DNA of 64,000 nt from Epiperipatus broadwayi (lineage: Eukaryota > Onychophora > Udeonychophora > Euonychophora > Peripatidae): contig JAQFVV010012394.1 in assembly GCA_028023455.1 (NCBI GenBank), positions 29,031,010 to 29,095,009 of the forward strand. Reading direction: 5' to 3'. The translations under genes and the position numbers were made by a program. Positions 1-11,278 of this stretch are shown one piece after another (position 1 is the first letter of the stretch; each line of letters starts with the position of its first letter). The notes beneath the pieces were generated by a model. That model saw only the letters and a program-made list of their open reading frames with translations. It was not told the DNA's origin and ran no database searches.

Positions 1-184
1 ATGCTGACAAAAAGACAAACATTCGAATTAAAACAAAATACGACAATGTTAAGATCGTTTCGTCACTTCCGTGTTCTAATATAGCTAAAAAAGAATTGAA
101 ATAAAGCTTCTTATCAGAATTTAGTATTTTTAAAAAAATATAAAATCGATTTATTATTACTTTTTTTAATTTAATAACTTTTCT

Positions 185-405
185 AACAGGCAAAACTCTC
201 ATACATTAGTGCTACTCAGTGCAAGCCAGAGTAATCAATGAATGCCAGAAAGCTTGTGCATAAAATTCTATCTAGTGCCTGCTCATCCAATATCCCCAGA
301 CTAGTTTTCAGTTTGTGGCTTTTATCAATGAGGAGCCTTGGATTTGAGAGCACTGCACCTAGATCTTAGGATCTAATGCAACCCTGCAGCAGCTACCTTT
401 TATCT
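185..405 (+). repeat. Family A foldback repeat, head part
   Basis: The segment begins with the terminal motif AACAGGCAAAACTCTC and continues through a body that recurs in both orientations near 9.8, 29.6, 39.6, 43.2, 43.6 and 45.9 kb. It stops abruptly after TTTTATCT at 405. In the 43.5-kb copy that word is followed almost directly by TACTTAACTAC, and here that continuation reappears only at 2424, so this copy looks split. It is non-coding, and the open frame over its end (376-561) is not a gene. Confidence 0.75.
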
Positions 406-2423
406 CTCCGCGGGTTCGCACAACCCACCGTCCCGTCCGGCGGGTCCGACCCCTGCCCCTCCCAAGCTTCCTTACAAACAACTTTCGATGTGCCTCCTTC
501 AATTCCCCCCAGGAAGGTTCAGGAAAAACAAGAGCCCGCTAACAATGAAAGCAAAGAATGAAGAGCCACACAAACCAACAAAAAATATCAAGGCTTAATG
601 TAATTTATTAAACTATATTATATAATTGTTATCATGGAATCACAGATGGGGTTTCATGATTAGAATTTTTGTTGACCTTGGTTCCTTAGCCGCTCCTCAA
701 CTAATACGGTTGGGATCCATAATTATATTATATTTTTGCCGCGTGATGGTTTACGGGTTGTTTCTGGTTTCAGTTAGGAAATACCCGTTTAGATGTGGTT
801 TTAAATTACCGATATGTCAAGGTTTGTTTTCATGTTTTGGTTCGGGAGGTTATTTAATCTTTTTTGGATTTGGGTTATTTCGGAGAGAAAGGAAATTCTT
901 TTGTATTACGGGTCTTTATTTCTATAGGATATTGAGAGGGGGAGGTTTATTAATTTAAAGGTTTGGGGGATTCTACGGTTCGAACAATGAGGAAGAGACG
1001 TGGGTCTTTTGGGGAGAAATTATTCTGGGGGGGGGGCGGTCCACCGTGACCCCCACCAAGCCCGCAGGTTATAGTTCCTTTCGAAATTTGAAGGAGCCCG
1101 GCGTTTATTTACCCGTTTTACGCTAAATACATACAGATAATATTCAAGCCAACTCACTTTAAGGGTTTATTCATATCTTAAGGATAAATATTAAAATTAA
1201 ATTCCTTTGCTAAACTATTACCCACCTGAGACTAGGCTCAAATTATCGAGTGGCGGTTATAAAATCCACTAGACATAGGTCTGAATTAGATCCTTTTCGA
1301 ATCACGGGATTAATCTTTAATTCAAAAGAGTGAAAGAATTCTATTAAAAATAGTTGGGCATCCCCGGCTTATATTAATACCGTCTAAATAGCAAGAAAAG
1401 AAAATAAATGTCCCAACGTAGTACCAAAAATTAATATGATTTGCAATATTAAATAAACAAAAAAAAAGGGACACATGGAAAGGAGAATACAAAATATAAA
1501 AAAAAAATAATAAAAAAAAAGGCTATTTAGGATTACTCCACGAAATAAGTATTCTTTTTACATTAGGAGAAATTTCAGAACTAGAAATTTACATTTATAT
1601 TTTAAATAGAAAAGGTTATTAAGATGAAAGTTATTTATACGAAGGAATTACCTTTCTTCCCGATGAATTCCAGGGGTGGAGTGTTGGTTCCATGTTTGAT
1701 AAAGGAATTAATTTATGAAAATTGATGAAATTAAGGTTTAGTCATTTTTACTCAATATTAAGTTCATTTTGGCAGTAATTTATGAACGATGGTTTCGAGT
1801 ATTTAGGCATCGGTTAGATTTTTGGAGAGATCCGGGGAAGCAAATCTATGTTTATTAGCGTCATGTTGATTCAGAGGGGTGTCCCCTTAGCAATATTAGA
1901 AAAATACATTCTTCTCTTAGTTAGAAAATGTGGTTGTATTTATACTTATACTGCGTGGGTAATTCCCGGATGTTTTAATAATACAATGATACAGATATTT
2001 TGGACTAAGTTGAGAGTTGGTTTTGATTACTAGTGAAATAGAGGATAATTAATAATATGAGTTAAATAATTATATTACAATAAAACAAATTTCTTTATAA
2101 TTTGGAAGACGGTAATCTTTTATTTACTAATTTTATGTCCTCTCGAACTTTCTCTATGAAAATATATGTATAAATAAAATATAATTATCAATTTAAATTA
2201 TTAAAATTGATTGTTACCAAATACGATGATTGTTTAGTAATGAAATATATAATTGTTTTTTATGCTATTAATATTAAATGAATTTAAATTTACACATACA
2301 TAAAAACATGGATTGGTATACTTCATCGGTGGTTATAATTAAATGGTTAGGTTTGAATATGTTTGGTGGTTTCAAACATTATTAGAGAGTGAAGCTGAAT
2401 GTGTGCAACAGATTCCGCTTCAC
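406..2423. other. 2.0-kb unassigned insertion splitting a family A repeat
   Basis: The sequence between the two halves of the family A copy is unlike its surroundings. It starts with a C/G-rich patch (about 408-480), carries a run of G near 1026-1037, and has mixed composition to about 1440 before becoming AT-rich. A short stem GGGTT...AACCC lies at the left end. At the right end a hairpin GTGAAGC...GCTTCAC (2389-2423) finishes exactly where the repeat resumes. Small open frames (626-958, 1848-2033) match no family I recognise. It could be a Helitron-like element, organellar or foreign DNA, or captured unique sequence. Confidence 0.4.
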
Positions 2424-2690
2424 TACTTAACTACAAAACTATGAAAATAAAACTGAAAACACAATATTTTCAATCTAAGCTCATTGGTTTATATAGTCAT
2501 ATAGGTCTGAACCCAGTTCAGTACCCATACATTTTGGGGTCTTTGGTTCTTTAATAACCATAGCCACCACTATCCTATTAAGCAGGACTGGTATTAAACC
2601 ACTAAACATCACTTGATCACCAATAACAGTTATGAGCAGGCATAAAAAACGATGATCACGTGATGTTTAGTGGTTTAACTTCTTTTCTAG
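2424..2690 (+). repeat. Family A foldback repeat, tail part
   Basis: This is the continuation of the copy at 185-405, in the same orientation. It matches the reverse complement of about 43310-43530, including the word GAACCCAGTTCAGTACCC and the end GGTATTAAACCACTAAAC. The last part (about 2590-2682) is itself palindromic, with TTAAACCACTAAACATCA mirrored by TGATGTTTAGTGGTTTAA. Confidence 0.65.
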
Positions 2691-2899
2691 ATTATAGGCT
2701 CTCAAAATGATATATTTATAAATATTTATCAAAAATATGTGCTGCCATCTTGGTTTACTCTAAAGCTCAAAAGTACTAAAACTATAAATTTGAACAAATA
2801 TGCAGTTGATTTATGAGGGTTACTGGAGATAAAAAAAATAAGTACATGACCGTAGTCCTTCTATTTAATTATCATTTAATAATAGTAATTGAATAGTTT

Positions 2900-2995
2900 G
2901 TTGTTTGGGAGTTTGTAAGGAATTCAAGGACCGGAAGTGATAGAACAGAACCGCTTTACTACAGATCTTGAGTTCCAGACTTACCACTTTATTAT
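2900..2995 (-). repeat. Degenerate tRNA-derived repeat (family B)
   Basis: Read on the minus strand it runs TGGTAAGTCTGGAACTCAAG and then GGTTCTG, followed by a tail ending TTATGAACTCCT-like. This is the same layout as the tandem copies at 14.4 kb and 58 kb, where a pol III A-box-like word is visible. It is too short and worn for a firm family name. Confidence 0.45.
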
Positions 2996-3049
2996 CGCAT
3001 TAAAACATCCTATAATATTTACAAAAAATGTATTTTTCTTCATTATTAA

Positions 3050-3208
3050 ATATAGAGGATTTGAACTCAGACTTTGAAGTACCCATTAACTATCCATACT
3101 ATCTCATACCACTGATACACATGACCATGTGTGGTTATGTGTATCAGTGGTATAAGATAGTGTGAATAATTGATGGGTACTTGAAAGTCTGAATTCAAAT
3201 CCCCTATA
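3050..3208. repeat. Hairpin MITE
   Basis: Two arms of roughly 65-70 bases (about 3050-3120 and 3138-3208) are near-perfect reverse complements around a short loop ACATGACCATGTG. The arms start and end with the word pair TATAGAGGATTTGAA / TTCAAATCCCCTATA. A related fragment (GGGATTCGAACTCAGACTTT) occurs near 33870. There is no coding content. This is a non-autonomous foldback element or inverted duplication. Confidence 0.7.
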
Positions 3209-3274
3209 TTTACAATTAAGCTCTAGGTATGTGAAAAGTGCCTGTATTTCATTATTAAATAATAATTGGATCCA

Positions 3275-3690
3275 TTAACAATATGATCCTGAGATTCGGC
3301 AGATGAAACGATCTTGTAGTCCTTTGTTTAAGAAATTCTCACAGTCACAGTTCCATAATAGCTTCCTGAGCTTCACCATACAATCTCTCATTTTCTCTTC
3401 TTCTTGTTGATTATAGAGATTGAAGTGAGATCTCTGCATTATTGTTAAGGATTTTGGAGAGAATAATTCTGACAACAAAGATAGTGCTTTTTGTAAGTCA
3501 AAAACAGCCAGAAGCATTGGTTTCTCCTGTGAATGCAAGATAGTATATATCTTCTCACTGCAAATCATTTTGAAGGTCACTAGCTTTAATGCACATTTGT
3601 TAATTTGTTTTGCTTGAAGGTAGAAAAACACTCAAAATTCTTCCCATGAACCAATTTTTGTTCTATTAAATTTTTTTACCACTGTGGCAT
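3275..3690 (-). pseudogene. Ty3/gypsy-type LTR retroelement gag remnant
   Basis: The minus strand is open for 118 codons (3631-3275), and the same frame continues upstream across one stop to about 3690 (IGSWEEF, then stop). The tail reads FSPKSLTIMQRSHFNLYNQ, MRDCMVKLRKLLWNC and NFLNKGLQDRFICRI. That succession (a 'P..IMQR..FN' segment, an 'LRKL...C.F' segment and an 'L.D.F.CGI'-like end) is typical of metazoan gypsy/K02A2.6-like gag capsid regions. The usual zinc knuckle, protease and reverse transcriptase are not seen downstream, so this is an isolated fragment. A host-domesticated gag is the less likely alternative, given the upstream stop and lack of a start. Confidence 0.65.
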
Positions 3691-3699
3691 GGAAAGAAT

Positions 3700-4560
3700 C
3701 AGTTGTCACAGAACTAATCATCTTTGGCAATTCTTTTCAGCACCTGAGAGCCAAACTGACACCTGTGCCAAATCTATCATGTTTATATGTGATTGTAACA
3801 GATGCAAATCCACAGAATATGATTAAATATTGAATAATATTAATTTTCAAACTGATAAATATGACCAATTGACTTTATAATTTTGCCATAATATTTTTAA
3901 ACGATTAAAAGCATACTTAATGAAAATTTTTCAAGTGTAATAGGGGGATTCAGGGATTCATGTCTTTCACTTCTGTACAACAATTTAACAGAATAACAAC
4001 TCAATGCACAAGTAATTAAATTACAGTAATTATATTATTATCATAAAATATCTTCACTCTGTTCTATAGCCATCTATTGTAACCTTGAATAATTAATGGA
4101 CGATAGTTGATATAGTACCGAGCCTTTGAAGTGCCAATATCCTGTTCTATAAGACAGCTGGAAACATTTTTGATTGGTCAATGTTTTTTGATAATTCACC
4201 AATTCTCATATGTGAAAACCATCTATTGATTGCTATTATGGGCTCTTTACATATCAATTTGAGCACCAGGAATTTGTCGTGGATTACTAGATCATTATTT
4301 TCTGTTATTTTAATATATTGTACTTTAATTATATATATAAAGCCAATTCACCAAGGACCTTATGATGCACAGATATCATAATCGTCTGCCATTATTTACA
4401 ATATGGAATTAAATCCAGGTCAAATTAAATTCTCTATAAGATACTAAAATATTTTTCTCTTAGATAGCTATCTCACACCAATCCAGCTAATAAACTGATA
4501 GCCAATAAATGGGTATCTATGTAGCTATTTTCTTCTTTAGTAGTTATAAAAACAACTATC
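3700..4560. other. Unassigned AT-rich DNA
   Basis: No coding, RNA or repeat signature is recognised. The 66-codon frame at 4181-4381 has no recognisable motif. Confidence 0.4.
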
Positions 4561-5060
4561 ATAGAATATTTTATTGCTAGGGGGTTCATAAGAAGTTTGA
4601 GTTAATGAAGTAGCAGATCTGAAACACAATAAGCCTAAAAGATTTGGCCACTTGACTACTATATCAAGCCATTCAAAACAAAATAAATAATTCAAAGAGT
4701 TTATTTGTTAAAAATTCGTAAGATGACTGGGCATCTGAAATTAACAAGTTGGCTCACAGAACCATGGACGTTTAATGCCAGAATCCAAAATTCTAGCATT
4801 GCACCACACAACACTAGGAAAAAGTAATAAAATCATCAGTTTATGGCTCAGAAATTCATAAAAGGTTTGGACATTGGATGGAAAAACTGGGCCATGATCC
4901 ATACACCTTTATCTCTGGAGTTCAACATTTTATCACTGCATCAAACCAAGCAGAGGAAATCAAAATGATTTATCACTTAGGAGTTTATAAGGAGTTATAA
5001 GACCAGAAATGGTGCAATCAATGTACCTTGAGCTGTAGCGCAATAAACCATTTGCATATT
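4560..5060 (-). repeat. Cluster of worn tRNA-derived repeats (family B)
   Basis: Three stretches (about 4575-4680, 4725-4830, 4985-5060) resemble family B read on the minus strand. Each has the tail word equivalent to GAGTTTATAAGGAGTT and a body containing an 'atggttc / gctcaag'-type block. Divergence is high, so copy boundaries are approximate. Confidence 0.35.
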
Positions 5061-5414
5061 TAATGTAAAATTTATGAAATAATCATAGCTATTAGAGTAT
5101 ATTATAGTAGAAAAAAATAGAATTTAAAACAAAAAAATTTAAGGTAAAAAAATCATAACAATTTGATAGAAATAAAACAAAAATATAACTGGCTAATTAA
5201 TAAAGTAGCTGAAAGTATGTTAATGTACATAAACCACATTCTGTGTGTTATGTCAGTAAATAGTATTCTTATATACAATCAAAACTAAAATGTAGATGGC
5301 TTATTCAGCTTTACATTTTCTGATAGTTAGTTTACATATAGCACTGGAGTTTTAAGTAATCATAAAATAAACAGCCACGGAATGTCCATTCCAATTTTAA
5401 AATATAAAAATAAA

Positions 5415-5538
<124 letters not shown>

Positions 5539-5935
5539 TAAGAGAAACTACTTTAGAAATGAGTTTTGTCCTGACTATATGAACCAATAGGTGAACCACA
5601 AATATTTTGTATATAGAACTTGTTAGTCCATTTTTTTTGTTTATTTGATATTTTACCATGTTGTCATTTAAGTTCTTCACAGTAAACTTTTCTGACTGAA
5701 ATTCTTAAACCATATGTACATTTGCAGTCTCCAATGTATTCTCTTCGCTGCCATATCTTCGCATTGAAGACAATTAACATTGCATTTTTTTAGAATGTCT
5801 TAGAGATAATACTTATAATGTATAAAATATATTTCTAGCTCAAAAACCAAGATCAAGTTTACCATAAAACAACCATTTAGGAATTTGCCTGAAGGTTTGT
5901 AATGATGGTATTTTAGATGGAATAATATGTTGATC

Positions 5936-6259
5936 TATTTCCATCATCTATTATTTAATGTTGAATGTCTAGAAAATTTTAAATTTTATTTAAACTTTTC
6001 AAATACAAACAACTGTTAGTAATAACACACAAATAGCTAACACAGGTTAGCAGATTACACAATATTTCGAGTGGTACTATTCTCCTTTCTTCTCCAAGTG
6101 TTGCTGGCCTGACCAGTGGCAATACTAGCATAGGAGTCGAGCTTACACTTTTAGATTCTTGAATACTGAATTTTTGAAGGAACACCCCAATCAACTGAGT
6201 TTTGGCAAAATAACTCAGTTTTCTAGACATTCAACATTGAACGATAGATGATGGAAATA
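5936..6259. mobile_element. TA-flanked MITE (Tc1/mariner-type)
   Basis: The ends are inverted repeats of about 39 bases. The left end is TTTCCATCATCTAT...TTGAATGTCTAGAAAA (from 5938) and the right end is its mirror, finishing ...GATGATGGAAA at 6257. Each is bordered by TA, as expected for Tc1/mariner/IS630 target duplication. The 320-bp body carries no transposase, and the 83-codon frame on the minus strand is not recognisable. A second copy starts at 63832 and runs off the window. Confidence 0.75.
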
Positions 6260-6289
6260 ACCCATTTAGGACATTTTCCATTGTTAATT

Positions 6290-6510
6290 CATTTTACATA
6301 TCCAATCCAACTAAGGTGTGATTTTACAATAATGGTCTCAATAGTACTTCATCCACCTTGTCGGTGAATTTTTAAATTTTCCCTGAGCACTCTTAAATAA
6401 AACTTTTCTAATGCTTTTATGTTGCATTGATAGGTTGTTCAATTTTCACTTTCGTACAATAAATTAGGCAAAACAATAGCTCTATATACATCTAACTTAA
6501 TTACAATAGT
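6290..6510 (-). pseudogene. LINE reverse transcriptase C-terminal fragment
   Basis: On the minus strand one frame gives LYRAIVLPNLLYESE, then IKALEKFYLRVLRENL, then SHLSWIGYV. This is the conserved stretch after the reverse transcriptase core of many animal non-LTR elements ('Y..ivLPtLLYG.E.W......i..Le.f..r.lR.il.i', ending 'L.W.GHV'). Stops interrupt it and nothing upstream remains. It is a short 5'-truncated relic. Confidence 0.6.
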
Positions 6511-6529
6511 TATTCCACTGTGATAGTAA

Positions 6530-7200
6530 AGAAAATTAATTTAGAATTATTTTTTCTTACGGCTTTAAAGTAAAATTTTCAAGTAATAAGTGGATTACGA
6601 GATTGCAAAAGATTTTTACTTATTTAAACCATATACGGAAATACAAAAGAAAAATTTCTTCTGTTTATCTTCACATCTTAAAAAAATATAAATTATAACG
6701 TTTTTGATCTTTTTCTTTTTAAATCTATGTTAAAAAAAAAAAAAAAATGCTAGGATTAAAATATCTTTCGTTCTTTAATTACTATCTTTTTAATTATTTA
6801 TAAACGTATTTTGTTTTCGAAGATTATAAATATTAGTTATTCTTTTCATATTCTGTGATACCGTATCAAGTATTGTATATCCTATGTTTTCCTTTATAAG
6901 CACGCTCTTGTCTTCCCTTCCTAAATAATAAACTCATCCACTATGTAATGAGGTGGAATTTCAATTGATTCCTCTTTTCCCCCAGCTTCAAATCAAACGA
7001 GCATTTGCGAACATGGACTGTATAGTATTTTAATTTTAAATCTTTCATTTTATAAAACTATGAATATTTTTGGTAAAGGAAGTAAATAAATTATTAAGAA
7101 TAATAAGTGCAACGAAAATACCAAAAAAAATAAATCTATAAGAAACATTTTGGGAATATGTTAGGAAAAAAGTATAAATCTTATTTATTCTGGATTAATT
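6530..7200. other. Unassigned AT-rich DNA
   Basis: No recognisable gene or repeat; contains a short poly(A) tract near 6730. Confidence 0.4.
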
Positions 7201-7216
7201 TTCCCCTATTCCGCAG

Positions 7217-7283
7217 AACTACCGTCTGAAATATCTGCCTTCTGAGTGGAAAAACCGTCCCGCTATCAGATTGTATTCCTAAG
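7217..7283 (+). other. Candidate 67-bp internal exon
   Basis: A pyrimidine-rich acceptor (TTTTCCCCTATTCCGCAG) ends at 7216, and a strong donor (AAG then GTAAGTA) begins at 7284. The enclosed 67 bases are visibly richer in G+C than the neighbourhood. One frame is open to a terminal TAA just before the donor and reads KYLPSEWKNRPAIRLYS near its end. The other two frames hit a TGA early. It could be an exon of a host gene whose other exons lie outside, a non-coding RNA exon, or chance. I recognise no protein family. Confidence 0.35.
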
Positions 7284-7299
7284 GTAAGTAAAACAAGCT

Positions 7300-8240
7300 T
7301 AATTAATATTAAAACTTTGCAAATATGTTAACAATAAGAAAAAAAAGCAGAGACATATAGCTTGTATGTGTAACTTCAAAATAACGAGTTGGTAGCGCTT
7401 GGTGGAGAAAAGACTTACTACTGTCTTTGGGGTTACGTCTAGATTTTCTTGTAATATTTTTTAATTAGCTCGTAAAAGATAGACTTTTTATAATTGGAAT
7501 ACTTTTATTTAATAAGTCGTTTGCGCTAAACTTTTCTCAGGATAAATGATTAATAAAAATATAACTCTCTGCAAATATCTCAGGTAAATGTTTATATTTA
7601 ATAAGCAGCAACTTTTATGAAAATAAAAGATGCAGAAAAGTGAAAGAACAAAAAGTATATACGAAAGAATAAATATTTTAATTAAATCACCACATACGAC
7701 GCCTTCATTAGAAAAAAAAAATGCGATAAAACTTAATATATTATATCTGTAAATTATAACGATATTTAGGGAAAATCCCACACACCAAGCTTGATTACGG
7801 ATATTAAAAAAAAAATTAATAAATCAATTATAAATTCCTGCTAATTTTAAAAAATAACAATAAATGTATTATAAATTAGGGTTAGTATTAATCTTTCGTT
7901 CATTAAAATCACAGATTCATAAGTTCTATTATAATTTTTATTACTATTACTATTAAAAAAAAAAGATGTTGCATTTGCAAAAGTGCTATATATATATACA
8001 CAAGAATTGTTTAAACTTTGGAAAATTACTTTCTACTCAATCTTTAGTTTGCCCCCTCTTTCCCATCTTCATTTATTATGTTTTCCTTGTTTTTTCTTCA
8101 ATTCAAAATTAGATTTATCGCTTACTTTAATTCCTTAAGTAAGAACAGTAAAATTACCAGAGATAACAGTAGAAGTAACTATGGTAACAACAAAAAGAAG
8201 GATGCCATCCATATCCGACTACTTTCAGTAATAATAAATA
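7300..8240. other. Unassigned AT-rich DNA
   Basis: No gene or RNA is recognised. The minus-strand 90-codon frame (7509-7781) is low-complexity hydrophobic and unsupported. Confidence 0.4.
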
Positions 8241-8242
8241 AA

Positions 8243-8416
8243 TTAAAGACATTATCAATACTTCTTTATACATGGATAAGACATTGATAGCATTAAGTGC
8301 ATATATTTTCGGCGCTGAGAACTCTTGTCTAGTAACGGTTATCATTGATAATAGGGCTAAGGTTATACTTAATGTTATCAATGTTTACTCCGCGTATAAA
8401 GATGTATTAATATTGC
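8243..8416. repeat. Imperfect foldback repeat
   Basis: Left arm about 8243-8303 and right arm about 8363-8416 are diverged reverse complements (shared words CTTTATAC and ACATTGATA / TATCAATGT). This explains why overlapping frames on opposite strands here encode similar peptides (ALNAINVLSMYKE and ILNVINVYSAYKD). Neither is a gene. Confidence 0.6.
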
Positions 8417-9790
8417 TTTTAATTTATTACATTTCGGTGACGGAGATGCTTTAGTTTTTTTTTAATGTAGTAGGTGTAGCAATATATCTTAGCAATAAAT
8501 ACTCTTAGAAAATAAAGCTAATTAAAAAGAAAAAGTAAAATAAGTTGAAAAAAAAAAGTTGTTTTAATTACTGTATTACATGTAAGTATTTAACAGACTA
8601 AATCGTGATCTCCGTTAATATTTCATTTTAATTTTATCTAGCATCCAAAATTAAATATTTATTATGCACTTATAGTTGTTTCTTTAATGCGGATTAAATA
8701 TTTATTTTTTATAAACATATGGTAGCAATTTCTTAAAAGCGAGAAAAAATACACAAGTAGGCGAGATTTTATATTTTCTTAATTAATATATAAATTAGAA
8801 TCTACATAGGTACGGTAAGAATAAAGTTTAGGTACAGATGTTACATACATCCACGCACGCACACCCTATATATCTATGTATTAAATAATTACATAGTTAA
8901 GCAGGTGACTCGCGAACTATTTATTAGTTATAAAATGTTTTTGTTACTGGAAATTAAATATTGACTTTTTTCCTCTTATATAAATCGATTAATCAATATT
9001 GCTAATTTACAGCAAAATGTTTAAATTTTTAATACTGTTAAATCGGAATTTTTTCTCCCAGATTAATATAATAATAAACGATAATTAGTTTTAGTTTTTA
9101 TTAGCAATTAGCGATAGCAAAGCAATTAACAAATAAATAAATCAAACTATTATCTGAACAATCTTTTCTTATAATTTGTGTAGTTTGTTCACTATTTTAC
9201 TCCATTTATCTTATATATATATATATATAAGCTCTTCCTGTGTTATGGTTAACATTTCTTACTGTTATGAGCAAAATCTGTAATTCGAATCCAGGACAGG
9301 TTTTAATAATGCTTACAATTTCTTTTATAGATGAATTACCTGTTGATCAAAAATTGTGTTTTCCAAAACCCAAATACTAGTCTTCCCATCTATTTGGTAT
9401 TGTGGATAAATAAGTTATTGTTTTCTTAAAATAACATGTTGATTTGTTTATGAAAGATTTTTTCTTTCATGTTTGACAATAATTGTTACAAAAATGTATG
9501 TTTTAAGTTTTTACATCTTTAACATAATTATTAATAATACCATGCATATTCTGGAGTTTTTAAGAGTATAAATGAACCCCGCAGACCTATATATATATCT
9601 GCAAATGTGTAATTACACAAACTAAACTTTATTTTGCAGAAAGAACGTCTTGTTATCTATAAATGCAACCTTAGCACTAAAATTAAACCAGCATTTATGA
9701 AGGATATATTAAAAAGAAATATTTATTGCATTTATTTTGTTTTTTCATTCATAAACTGAGTTCATTTAAATTACTAAAACATCACGACTA
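8417..9790. other. Unassigned AT-rich DNA
   Basis: No gene is recognised. There is a short TA run near 9215-9229. Otherwise nothing stands out. Confidence 0.4.
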
Positions 9791-10170
9791 CCATTTCATA
9801 TGCTTACATAATGTTAAAACACTAGCAACTCTCTTCATACTATAGTGCCATCTAGTGCAAGCCATCTAGTGCTAGAAGGTTTATGTATAAAAAAGTTGAT
9901 CCTGTGCCTATACATCCAATATCCCCAAAGTACTTTGCTAGGTTGGCTTTCATTAGTGAGAAGTCTCGGATCCGAGAGTACTTCACCAAGATTTTTTGGA
10001 TCTAATGCATCCCTCCAGCAGCCTCCATTTATCTTTTTAGTTAACTATAGTTATGAGTCCAAATTGAAAATGTTTTCAATTCAAGCTGAACATACGGATA
10101 TGAACCCAGTTCATTATCTATACAGTTTGGTGTCTTGGGTTTTTATTAACCATAGTTACCAACATTCTTT
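9791..10170 (+). repeat. Family A foldback repeat, near full length
   Basis: Contains the extended left terminus (worn), the body words GTGCAAGCC and GTGAGAAGTCTCGGATCCGA, and then the tail block with GAACCCAGTTCA and AACCATAGTTACC. Its head-to-tail order confirms the order inferred for the split copy at 185-2690. The 123-codon frame across it is incidental. Confidence 0.7.
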
Positions 10171-11278
10171 GGTTAGGGTTGGGATTTTGCTGCACAAACC
10201 TTCTAGAAACCAGTGATTATTATGGTTTACGCTAGGTAGTATTGCTGTATGGAAAGATACAGTATTGTTTAAATTGAAGTCATACAACTTAGCTGTAACC
10301 AATTTCTCTCATTTGTTTAGGTTTTAATAAATATTATAAATTATTCTACAGGCTCCTGAAATCTGTATAATCAGTTATCAATTAAGCATTTGTACAGGTC
10401 AGCTTTTATTTGAAGTCTTTTAAAGTTGTGACTCTGCAATTTTCTAAACCATAATGATTCATCTATCTTTTGGATATTTTACAGGCTTTTTTATACCTGG
10501 ATGTTGTGATTCAATTCTTAATAAATACAACAGTATATGGAATATACAACTTTACTTGATGCAAACATTTTATTCACAACCTGAATGAAAGATAATGCTT
10601 GAACTAAGAAATGTCGAGATTTAAAATCTATAGAATTTTAATAGAACAAATAGATGAATATAAACTTTTTTTTGAAAAAGTAAATCAATTAGCAAAAGGA
10701 AACTGCATGATATTGAATTTTCTGTAAAACCAAATTTAGTATCCTCTAGTCTTGGAATCCTTCAATGTGTCAATGAAAGACAAATGATGTTAAAACTTAA
10801 TTTATGCAATGTTACTTGGTTAATTTTATTAGTTCATCTGTTTAAATGTTAATTTTTTGAGAATTTGGAGAAAGAAAATGTTTATTCCTTGCTGGATAGA
10901 ATTATTACAAGAGATCAGATTTTTCCTCTTGAGACTTTAATACACATATTGGTATTTAATGGTAGACTTTGGCCACATGTTGTTGAGAAATAATAGTAGG
11001 TGTTGCGATTTCAAATGTTCTATTATTGAATATTTGAACAACACATAGATTGACTATCATTAATACTTTATTTAAGAAGAAAAATGCTATGAGAATATGA
11101 ATGCACCCCACTTAAAACAATAACATTTAATTGATTAGTAGAAGCAGAATACAAGAGGATTTCACAATACATGAGCACTTACAAATGCAGATTATAGGAT
11201 ACATCATAAATAGTTGTATTAAAAAGTAAATCATATTCTAATCAAATTTGCAAAAAAAAAAACAAAAACAAACAAACA
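10171..11278. other. Unassigned AT-rich DNA
   Basis: No recognisable gene, repeat arm or RNA signature. Confidence 0.4.

Noticed and set aside
626-958. 110-codon frame with a vaguely mitochondrial-ND4-like segment (SLAAPQLIRLGS)
   Set aside because: The similarity is a few residues only, the rest does not follow, and no neighbouring mitochondrial gene or tRNA is legible.
8154-8454. Overlapping hydrophobic frames on both strands
   Set aside because: Explained by an imperfect inverted repeat; similar peptides arise from its two arms.
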